Source of the DNA: Patescibacteria group bacterium
Lineage (GTDB): Bacteria; Patescibacteriota; Minisyncoccia; JAHISW01; Tagabacteraceae
NCBI GenBank assembly: GCA_018817995.1
Contig: JAHISW010000091.1
Location: forward strand, 1 to 11,062
DNA: 11,062 nucleotides
Direction of reading: 5' to 3'
Of the stretch, positions 5,555 through 10,770 are shown one piece after another. The translations under genes and the position numbers were made by a program. The notes beneath the pieces are model-generated. The model saw only the letters and a program-made list of their open reading frames with translations, was not told the origin of the DNA and made no database searches. Numbering within the stretch: the stretch's first letter is position 1; every line of letters begins with the position of its first letter.

Positions 5555-5863
5555 ATGGACGAAGAAAAAAACAGCCCGCCTGCCGGCGGGGCAGGCAGGC
5601 CCATGTTTCAAGGAAACTGGAAGTGCTCTGAATGCGACAAGGAAATCACGGAATTACCTTTTCAGCCAAACGAAGGACAGGAATTGTCTTGCAAGGAGTG
5701 CTATGCAAAAAAACGAAACACGCAACGATCCAGTCGCCCGATGGTTCAAGGGAATTGGACGTGTTCCGATTGCGGCAAAGCAATTACGGAATTACCTTTT
5801 CAGCCAAGTGAAGGACAATCGTTGTCTTGCAGAGATTGTTATTTGGCAAAAAAGAACAGCTAA
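5555..5863 (+). CDS. Tandem CxxC...CxxC zinc-ribbon protein
   Basis: A 102-aa protein made of two copies of one about 40-aa module. Each has RPM(F/V)QGNW, CxxC, ITELPFQP, 18 residues between the Cys pairs, and CxxC-Y. Cys pairs are at about 24/27 with 46/49 and 67/70 with 89/92. Each copy should bind one zinc, as in the CxxC-x17-CxxC ribbons frequent in CPR bacteria, whose role (nucleic-acid or protein binding) is not settled. The repeats share 22 identical nucleotides, including the ITELPFQP codons, so the duplication or conversion is recent. A GC-rich palindrome sits in codons 7-16, before the first ribbon. ATG 5555 has no clear Shine-Dalgarno; ATG 5603 (M17), just after the palindrome, is a possible alternative start. 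The gene stands alone between the two Cas2-fold units, in opposite orientation. Confidence 0.82.
   Translation: MDEEKNSPPAGGAGRPMFQGNWKCSECDKEITELPFQPNEGQELSCKECYAKKRNTQRSSRPMVQGNWTCSDCGKAITELPFQPSEGQSLSCRDCYLAKKNS
5574..5602. repeat. GC-rich palindrome inside the zinc-ribbon gene
   Basis: GCCTGCC (5578-5584) pairs with GGCAGGC (5590-5596), followed by further AGGC. The base composition (almost all G/C) is far from the surrounding AT-rich DNA. It resembles GC-rich palindromes I recall as scattered in Parcubacteria genomes; I could not check copies. Confidence 0.6.
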
Positions 5864-5898
5864 TTAAATAACAAAGGAAGTTTCAAGTGAGCCTTTCG

Positions 5899-5938
5899 CC
5901 AAAAAACGACCGTCATAAGTCTGGTCGTTTTTTGGTTT
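5899..5938. terminator. Bidirectional terminator after the zinc-ribbon gene
   Basis: A 13-bp stem, CCAAAAAACGACC (5899-5911) with GGTCGTTTTTTGG (5923-5935), 11-nt loop. The arms give T runs on either strand, so it can end the zinc-ribbon transcript and also that of Cas2-fold copy 2. Confidence 0.88.
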
Positions 5939-5968
5939 TTCTAATTCTGTTTCTTTTGCGACAACAAA

Positions 5969-6004
5969 CTTTCCACAAACTGACGATCGTGAGTTAACGG
6001 ATAG
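5969..6004. repeat. Inverted end repeat L2 with dyad 5973-6000
   Basis: Thirty-six bases match the reverse complement of 6701-6736 at 31 positions. The 28-bp core is CCAC-N6-ACGATCGT-N6-ACGG (20/28 self-symmetric). It lies 31 nt past the stop of Cas2-fold copy 2. It looks like a decayed copy of the R2 promoter facing inward (CTGACG and TAGTTG in place of TTGACG and TAGACT). Confidence 0.92.
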
Positions 6005-6031
6005 TTGAAATGAAAAATGTGTTTTAAAAAT

Positions 6032-6616
6032 TTATTTTAGATCAAAACATAATTTTAAGTCTTTTTCATCTGTGATGTTTGTGACTTCCGCATATCGTAC
6101 ACAATTTCTAATCTCAAAAAATTCTATAATAAAATCAATCTCGTTTTGACAAGGGAAAGGGTATACAAAAATACTTTTTTGTAATTCTTCAAAACCTAAT
6201 TTTCTTAGTTTGTTTCTTAACGCATCCCGGGCAGATCTTTTTCCTTCTGGAATATCAAACATCACAACTCTCCACTTTCTATCCCATTTATTTGGTTTTT
6301 TGATTTTCATTTCATGGATTTTATATTCCAGCGCGCGTCGTTTCCCTTTTTTAGACAATACTATTTTAACAGTTCCATCTGGCTTTTCATACCAACTTAC
6401 TAGTTTTTCATAACGAAATTCTTGAATAATTCGTTTCAAATATTCGTCATTGATTTCTTTCCATTCTTTTGCAAGTTCACGCAAAACATAACCATGCGCG
6501 CGCGGAGAGGGTGTTAAGCCCAAGGCAAAGCCGGCTTGTAATAGCAATAGTGCCTTCCTCTTTAAAGTACTGCGAGTCCTTTTTATTTTTATCTTTTTCC
6601 ACTTTTGCTTCTTCAT
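6032..6616 (-). CDS. wHTH plus Cas2-fold protein (PaaX-like family), copy 2
   Basis: A 194-aa paralogue of the 4806-5396 product with the same domains: basic tail (1-22), winged-helix region (23-100, LTPSPRAHGYVLREL) and Cas2-like fold (114-183) with D121 in MFDIPE at the Cas2 metal-site position, and QKSIFVYPFPC. The blocks conserved between copies are the helix LLLLQAGFA, LRNKLRKL, PCQNEI and NCVRYAEVTN/PCVRYAEVTN; surface positions vary. Two-thirds identity means the copies are not a fresh tandem duplication. ATG 6616 has no Shine-Dalgarno and, unlike copy 1, lies about 75 nt from the predicted transcript start, in an AT-rich leader. The expected role is binding the dyads at 5973 and 6705; any nuclease activity is unproven. 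The bidirectional terminator at 5899-5938 probably ends the transcript. Confidence 0.85.
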   Translation of the reverse strand: MKKQKWKKIKIKRTRSTLKRKALLLLQAGFALGLTPSPRAHGYVLRELAKEWKEINDEYLKRIIQEFRYEKLVSWYEKPDGTVKIVLSKKGKRRALEYKIHEMKIKKPNKWDRKWRVVMFDIPEGKRSARDALRNKLRKLGFEELQKSIFVYPFPCQNEIDFIIEFFEIRNCVRYAEVTNITDEKDLKLCFDLK

Positions 6617-6697
6617 TGTTATTTTTTTGCTTTAATGTCAGTTGTTTTTTGATTTTAATTATTTTATTTTTTGGTTGTTCTTGGTAGTATATCTTTT

Positions 6698-6725
6698 AGT
6701 CTATCCGCTATCTTACGATCGTCAA
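6698..6725 (-). promoter_or_regulatory. Promoter of Cas2-fold copy 2, overlapping dyad R2
   Basis: On the minus strand: TTGACG (6720-6725), 16-nt spacer, TAGACT (6698-6703, 4/6). The relation of dyad to -35 is the same as in unit 1. The leader to the ATG at 6616 is about 75 nt and very AT-rich. Confidence 0.6.
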
Positions 6726-6736
6726 GTTGTGGAAAG
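6701..6736. repeat. Inverted end repeat R2 with dyad 6705-6732
   Basis: Partner of 5969-6004 (31 of 36 positions). The core is CCGC-N6-ACGATCGT-N6-GTGG, 18/28 self-symmetric. It shares ACGATCGTCAA-N-TTGTGG with site R1. Confidence 0.92.
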
Positions 6737-6768
6737 ATTGGGGGTGGTTGGAAATATCAATGAGACAA

Positions 6769-6792
6769 AATTTAATAAAAAATTTAATAAAA
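6769..6792. repeat. Short tandem repeat, two 12-bp copies
   Basis: AATTTAATAAAA occurs twice in a row (6769-6780 and 6781-6792) in the non-coding stretch between unit 2 and the small membrane protein gene. It may be simple AT-rich slippage. Confidence 0.7.
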
Positions 6793-6803
6793 GTAATATG
6801 GTC

Positions 6804-6834
6804 AAAATAAAAAAATGGACGCCCTTCGACGTCC
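6804..6834 (-). terminator. Terminator of the small membrane protein gene
   Basis: On the minus strand a GGACG/CGTCC stem (6834-6830 with 6821-6817, 8-nt loop) is followed by ATTTTTTTATTTT. On the plus strand it is followed by a weaker T run at 6838-6846. Confidence 0.75.
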
Positions 6835-6872
6835 CGGTTATTTTTTATATTGAGTTCCTCTGTTTTTTGTTC

Positions 6873-7100
6873 TTATCTTTGCTTTCTAGAAACAATCTTT
6901 ATAAACCAATTTATAAACCAAATACTCAAAGGAGCTAGTGGTGGAACAATGATTAACTGCATACCAAACCATTTAAAATATTGTGGCGCTGAAACACCTA
7001 CTACAAACAACATGTATGGGGTAAGTGTTCCTGTCCAAAAGATAAATCCGGCTATTGCCTGAAGTAATACATTCTTTACTTTCTCTTTGGTTATTTTCAA
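6873..7100 (-). CDS. Small two-helix membrane protein, TTG start
   Basis: A 75-aa protein with a basic start (KITKEKVK), a hydrophobic segment (about 11-37, including FIFWTGTLTPYMLFVVG), a short polar turn, a second segment (about 47-70) and a basic end (SRKQR). Two membrane helices with both ends probably in the cytoplasm. The family is not recognised. The gene is supported by a near-perfect Shine-Dalgarno 7 nt before the TTG, a candidate promoter upstream and a hairpin terminator 39 nt past the stop. It follows recG on the same strand but seems to be its own transcript. Confidence 0.75.
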   Translation of the reverse strand: MKITKEKVKNVLLQAIAGFIFWTGTLTPYMLFVVGVSAPQYFKWFGMQLIIVPPLAPLSIWFINWFIKIVSRKQR

Positions 7101-7107
7101 GTTCTTT

Positions 7108-7112
7108 CCTCC
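7108..7112 (-). promoter_or_regulatory. Shine-Dalgarno fixing a TTG start at 7100
   Basis: GGAGG on the minus strand, 7 nt before TTG 7100 (within AAAGGAGGAAAG). It decides the start, since no ATG in this frame lies nearby. Confidence 0.85.
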
Positions 7113-7156
7113 TTTTTGTGTTTTTTAAATTTGTTTATATGACGAAAACTCTTTTA

Positions 7157-7185
7157 AAGATAGAGTGTTTTGTAAAATTTGTCCA
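7157..7185 (-). promoter_or_regulatory. Candidate promoter of the small membrane protein gene
   Basis: Minus strand: TGGACA (7180-7185, 5/6), 17-nt spacer, TATCTT (7157-7162, 4/6), lying between the recG stop and the TTG start. Confidence 0.45.
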
Positions 7186-7189
7186 GTTC

Positions 7190-9349
7190 TTATTCAAAAT
7201 GGATGTTTGAGTTTTCTTGGTTTATTCTTTTTTTGAGAAGGGGGTATTTTTTTAATTCAACGTCTTTTTCCAAAATTTTTTGAGATTCAATGCGCGCTGC
7301 TTCAACCATCTTTATGTTTTTTATTGCTTCCATTCCAACATCAGAAATTCCCCATTGTTTCTTGCCTGATAATTCTCCGGCTCCTCTGAATTGAAGGTCG
7401 TATTCTGCCAGTTCAAATCCATTTTTTGCTGTTTTAAGCGCCTTTAACCTATCAAGTGTTCTTTGTGTTTTGGATTCTGTAAAAACAAAACAATATGGTT
7501 GATAAGTGCTTCGCAGGACCCTGCCTCTCAGTTGATGCAGTTGAGCCAACCCGAATCTTTCGGCTCCTTCTATGATTATTGTCGTTGCGTTGGGCACATT
7601 TACTCCGACTTCAATTACGGATGTTGCCACCAGTATATTTATTTTTCCATCTTCAAACTCCCGCATAACTTTCTCTTTTTCTTTGGCAAGCATTTTCCCA
7701 TAAAGCATTTCTATTTTATATTCAGGAAAAATTTCTTCAGAAAGTTTTTTATGCTCTTCTTTAACCGCTTTCATGTTTGCAGTCAGGAGAGATATCGCTT
7801 TGCCCTCTTCGGGGGCGGCTATTCGCGGGCAGATGACATAGGCCTGTCTGCCTTTTTCAATCTCTTCTTTTATTTTTTCATATGCCATTTTTCTTTTGTT
7901 CGGCGGGACAATTTCTGTGGCAATTTTTTTTCTGCCTGGAGGCATTTCGTCCAGAAGTGTAATATCCAAGTCTCCATAAACGGTTAGCGCCAGTGTTCTC
8001 GGGATGGGAGTTGCGCTCATTGATAAAAAATGAGGAATGAGTTTTTTGTCCGTTTCATTTTTTTTGTTTATCAGAGCGGCGCGTTGGTTTGTGCCAAAGC
8101 GATGCTGTTCGTCTATAACAACAAATGCTAATTTTTTTTCAAGGTAAATTTTCTTGTTTTTCAGCGCGAATTTTACACTATCCTGAATTAAAGAATGTGT
8201 GCCTATTATTATGTCTATTTCTCCTTCGCCAACCCATTTTAGAAAACGAGCTTTTGAAATAGGCGTTGCTTCATTTGGCTTTGTTTTTGATGGGAATTTT
8301 CTACACCCCGAGGAGGTTAGAAGTCCTATTTTTATACCCGACCCTTTAAAGTATGACAAAAAAGAGTCAAAAATTTGTTTTGCCAAAACTTCTGTTGGCG
8401 CCATATATGCGGTTTGGTATCCGCTTTTTGCCACTAGAAATATTGCAGTTGCGGCCACGGCAGTTTTGCCGGAACCGACGTCCCCTTCCATAAAGCGCGC
8501 CATGGGTTCGCCCTTTTTAAAATCTTCTAAGATACTTTCCAGCGCTTTCTTTTGGGCTTTTGTCATTTCAAACGAGAATTTTTTCAAAAAATTATCCAGT
8601 TCTTTTCCGTTTATTTTAATATCGAAAGAGTCTTGTTTTTTTTGCTTTTCTCTTTTGAGAAGTCTTGAAAGTTGAATCAAAAATATTTCTTGAAAAGCAA
8701 ATCTTTTTCGCGCTGCTTCGGCATTTTTTAGTTCTTTGGGTGTGTGGATGTATAAAAGGGCATTTTTTAAAGAAGGGAGGTTGTATTTTTTTAAAATATT
8801 TTTTGGGATAATATCTTCCAAAAGATTATCAGTGTTTGATAAAAGATTTTTTAGGATTTTTTGTATGGCAAAACGAAACCATTGCGAAGAAAGTCCTCTC
8901 GTTTCCGAATATACAGCCAAAAACTTACGAGGCTTAGCCTCGTAAGTTTTTGTGTAGAAAGGGTTAGCCAAGTAAAGTCCGTTTTTATTTTTCTGAATTT
9001 TTCCTGATACGGTGACGGACTCGCCATCTTTTAAGAGATTTGCCACAAACGGCTGATGAAACCAGACCAAGTTTATTTTACCAGTGCCGTCGTCCAAAAC
9101 AGCCCTGGCGATGTTCATTTTCTTTTGCCAAGTTTTCTCGAGTTTTATTTTTGTTATTTTCCCCTGGAAACTTGCTTTGCCTCCCGCTTCGGTATCGGAT
9201 ATTATTTTGTGTTCGCCCAATTCTTCGTAGCGAAAAGGGAAGTGCCATAAAAGATCCTGAATTGTTTCAAGTTTTAATTTTTTCAGCGCCTTTTTTTGAT
9301 AATCAGAAAGGCGGGTTAGTTCATCTGTAAGAAGTGAATCCAATCGCAT
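7190..9349 (-). CDS. recG: ATP-dependent DNA helicase RecG
   Basis: A 719-aa SF2 helicase that regresses stalled replication forks and moves Holliday-type branches in repair and recombination. The N-terminal wedge/OB domain (about 55-145) includes GKASFQGKI. Helicase motifs follow: EGDVGSGKTA (Walker A, 288-297), MAPTEVLA (316-323), IIGTHSLIQD (381-390), DEQHRFG (413-419, the RecG form of the DExx box), SMSATPIPRTLAL (443-455), ERFGLAQLHQLRGR and the RecG-typical LQFRGAGELSG. Length is near the family norm (about 690). A loop after LLTSS (about 347-368) is longer than usual. A perfect 15-bp hairpin in codons 133-144 sits in the variable linker after the wedge. The start ATG 9349 has no Shine-Dalgarno but lies 6 nt from a -10 box, so leaderless translation is likely. 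Confidence 0.97.
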   Translation of the reverse strand: MRLDSLLTDELTRLSDYQKKALKKLKLETIQDLLWHFPFRYEELGEHKIISDTEAGGKASFQGKITKIKLEKTWQKKMNIARAVLDDGTGKINLVWFHQPFVANLLKDGESVTVSGKIQKNKNGLYLANPFYTKTYEAKPRKFLAVYSETRGLSSQWFRFAIQKILKNLLSNTDNLLEDIIPKNILKKYNLPSLKNALLYIHTPKELKNAEAARKRFAFQEIFLIQLSRLLKREKQKKQDSFDIKINGKELDNFLKKFSFEMTKAQKKALESILEDFKKGEPMARFMEGDVGSGKTAVAATAIFLVAKSGYQTAYMAPTEVLAKQIFDSFLSYFKGSGIKIGLLTSSGCRKFPSKTKPNEATPISKARFLKWVGEGEIDIIIGTHSLIQDSVKFALKNKKIYLEKKLAFVVIDEQHRFGTNQRAALINKKNETDKKLIPHFLSMSATPIPRTLALTVYGDLDITLLDEMPPGRKKIATEIVPPNKRKMAYEKIKEEIEKGRQAYVICPRIAAPEEGKAISLLTANMKAVKEEHKKLSEEIFPEYKIEMLYGKMLAKEKEKVMREFEDGKINILVATSVIEVGVNVPNATTIIIEGAERFGLAQLHQLRGRVLRSTYQPYCFVFTESKTQRTLDRLKALKTAKNGFELAEYDLQFRGAGELSGKKQWGISDVGMEAIKNIKMVEAARIESQKILEKDVELKKYPLLKKRINQENSNIHFE
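8919..8951. repeat. Perfect 15-bp hairpin inside recG
   Basis: AAAAACTTACGAGGC (8919-8933) and GCCTCGTAAGTTTTT (8937-8951) are perfect inverted copies with a TTA loop. It is read in frame as residues 133-144, in a linker where RecG length varies. It looks like an inserted palindromic repeat; on the minus (sense) strand it also resembles a terminator hairpin. Confidence 0.9.
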
Positions 9350-9355
9350 GTGTTT

Positions 9356-9383
9356 ATACTATCAAATATAAAAAACCCGACAA
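9356..9383 (-). promoter_or_regulatory. Candidate leaderless promoter of recG
   Basis: Minus strand: TTGTCG (9378-9383), 16-nt spacer, TAGTAT (9356-9361), then 6 nt to ATG 9349: the same geometry as the Cas2-fold copy 1 promoter. The -35 lies within the stem of the gdhA terminator. Confidence 0.5.
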
Positions 9384-9399
9384 GTTTGTCGGGTTTTTT
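9370..9399 (-). terminator. Terminator of the glutamate dehydrogenase gene
   Basis: AAAAAACCCGACA (9370-9382) pairs with TGTCGGGTTTTTT (9387-9399) around a 4-nt loop; T runs lie on both strands. It starts 8 nt past the gdhA stop. Confidence 0.9.
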
Positions 9400-9407
9400 G
9401 AACCTTT

Positions 9408-10742
9408 TTACACCAATCCTTGGTCTAGCATGGCATTGGCGACTTTTATAAATCCGCCTATATTTGCGCCTTTGACATAATCAATATAGTCACCTTCTTT
9501 ACCATACTTTGCGCATTGTTCGTGAATACTGGACATGATGGCAAAAAGTTTTTTATCCACTTCTTCTCGGCTCCACGAAAGTCTTTCGCTGTTTTGTGAC
9601 ATTTCAAGGCCGGAAACAGCCACTCCGCCGGCGTTCGCCGCTTTTCCGGGGGCGAAAAGAATCTTGGCTTTTTGAAAAACTTTTATCGCTTCCGGGGTGC
9701 TTGGCATATTGGCGCCCTCGGCGACACAAATGCAACCATTTTTGATAAGGTCTTTTGCTTCACCTTCGTTTAGTTCGTTTTGTGTGGCCGATGGAAAGGC
9801 GATGTCACATTTCACTTCCCATGGTCGTTTGCCCGGAAAATATTTGCAATTGAACTTGTCGGCGTATTCCGAGATGCGTCCGCGTTTGATATTTTTAAGT
9901 TTTTTAACAAAAGCTAATTTGTGCTCGTCTATCCCATCTTCGTCGTAGATATATCCGTCCGAATCAGACAATGTAACAACTTTGCCGTTTAGTTGTATTA
10001 TCTTTTCAGCCGTGTGCTGGGCGACATTCCCTGAACCGGAAACTGCGCATATTTTCCCTTCAATTAATTCATTTCTTGTTTCTAGCATTTTTTGGGCGAA
10101 ATAGACGCATCCGTAACCGGTGGCCTCAGTTCTTATCAAACTTCCGCCCCACCCAAGCCCTTTTCCAGTAAGAACGCCCGTGAATTCGTTGCGCAATCTT
10201 TTGTATTGTCCGAACAAATATCCAACTTCGCGCGCCCCGACGCCGATATCTCCGGCGGGAACATCCGTATTCGGTCCGATATGCCTTTGAAGTTCGGTCA
10301 TAAAACTTTGGCAAAAATTCATTACTTCGTTGTCGGATTTTCCCTTAGGGTCAAAATCAGAACCACCCTTGCCACCGCCAAGCGGGAGAGTGGTAAGACT
10401 GTTTTTGAACACCTGCTCAAATGCCAGGAATTTCAAAATTCCCAAATTTACGCTCGGGTGAAAACGAAGTCCACCTTTATATGGCCCCAGCGCGCTGTTC
10501 ATTTCAATGCGAATGCCTCTGTTGATTTGCGCGTCGCCTTTGTCGTCAAGCCACGGCACGCGGAAAATGATTATTCTTTCGGGCTCGGTCATTCTTTCAA
10601 GTATCTTGAACTTTTTGTGCTTGTATATGGGGTTTTCTTTCAAAAGGGTCGTTAAAGAACTTACAACTTCTTCAACCGCCTGATGAAACTCTATTTCACC
10701 GGGATTTTTTCTGACAATTTCTTTCATAAAATCGTTTGCCAT
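9408..10742 (-). CDS. gdhA: NADP-type glutamate dehydrogenase
   Basis: A 444-aa enzyme of the hexameric class that makes glutamate from 2-oxoglutarate, ammonium and NAD(P)H, or the reverse, in the cytosol. PYKGGLRFHPSV (88-99) and the catalytic loop LPLGGGKGGSDFDPKG (119-134, K125 the active-site lysine) are intact, as is DVPAGDIGVG (160-169) with the catalytic Asp at 165. The nucleotide fold carries GSGNVAQ (236-242), and SDSDG after the second strand looks like the NADP-preferring form. Length fits the class (E. coli GdhA 447 aa). The frame runs upstream to 10796, but ATG 10742 has AAGGAG at good spacing and a longer start would overlap the preceding gene. No terminator separates it from the glycosyltransferase gene upstream, so the two may be cotranscribed. 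Confidence 0.97.
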   Translation of the reverse strand: MANDFMKEIVRKNPGEIEFHQAVEEVVSSLTTLLKENPIYKHKKFKILERMTEPERIIIFRVPWLDDKGDAQINRGIRIEMNSALGPYKGGLRFHPSVNLGILKFLAFEQVFKNSLTTLPLGGGKGGSDFDPKGKSDNEVMNFCQSFMTELQRHIGPNTDVPAGDIGVGAREVGYLFGQYKRLRNEFTGVLTGKGLGWGGSLIRTEATGYGCVYFAQKMLETRNELIEGKICAVSGSGNVAQHTAEKIIQLNGKVVTLSDSDGYIYDEDGIDEHKLAFVKKLKNIKRGRISEYADKFNCKYFPGKRPWEVKCDIAFPSATQNELNEGEAKDLIKNGCICVAEGANMPSTPEAIKVFQKAKILFAPGKAANAGGVAVSGLEMSQNSERLSWSREEVDKKLFAIMSSIHEQCAKYGKEGDYIDYVKGANIGGFIKVANAMLDQGLV

Positions 10743-10750
10743 GTTTTTTA

Positions 10751-10758
10751 CACTCCTT
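10751..10758 (-). promoter_or_regulatory. Shine-Dalgarno fixing the gdhA start
   Basis: AAGGAGTG on the minus strand, 8 nt before ATG 10742. It rules out the longer frame starting at 10796. Confidence 0.85.
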
Positions 10759-10770
10759 TGTTTTTTGTTT

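Larger units (their letters stand above)
5973..6732 (-). mobile_element. Candidate Cas2-fold unit 2 (gene plus two inverted ends)
   Basis: A 760-bp unit of the same design as 4744-5437: one minus-strand gene between two dyads, here within a 36-bp imperfect inverted repeat (5969-6004 and 6701-6736). No target duplication is visible just outside. Compared with unit 1, the gene-to-promoter distance is longer (88 versus 13 nt). Mobility is inference only. Confidence 0.35.

Noticed and set aside
5434..5631. 65-aa plus-strand frame starting in dyad R1
   Set aside because: It crosses the promoter and overlaps the zinc-ribbon gene in another frame; the translation is AT-rich noise and no ribosome site is seen.
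4744..6732. A CRISPR array or casposon, given Cas2-fold proteins and 28-36-bp palindromic repeats
   Set aside because: There are only four sites, spaced by whole genes rather than 30-40-bp spacers, and no Cas1 or other cas gene.
5964..6741. Short target-site duplication abutting unit 2
   Set aside because: Bases just outside the 36-bp ends (ACAAA on the left, ATTGG on the right) do not match.
6642..6938. 98-aa and 72-aa plus-strand frames over the unit 2 leader and right end
   Set aside because: Their hydrophobic look comes from T-rich non-coding DNA; they run through the inverted repeat and a terminator and have no ribosome site.
7463..7987. 174-aa and 158-aa plus-strand frames opposite recG
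   Set aside because: They are antisense to conserved RecG helicase motifs, and the translations are Phe/Ser-rich shadow sequence.
10092..10655. 187-aa plus-strand frame opposite gdhA
   Set aside because: It is antisense to the catalytic loops of glutamate dehydrogenase, with no promoter or ribosome site.
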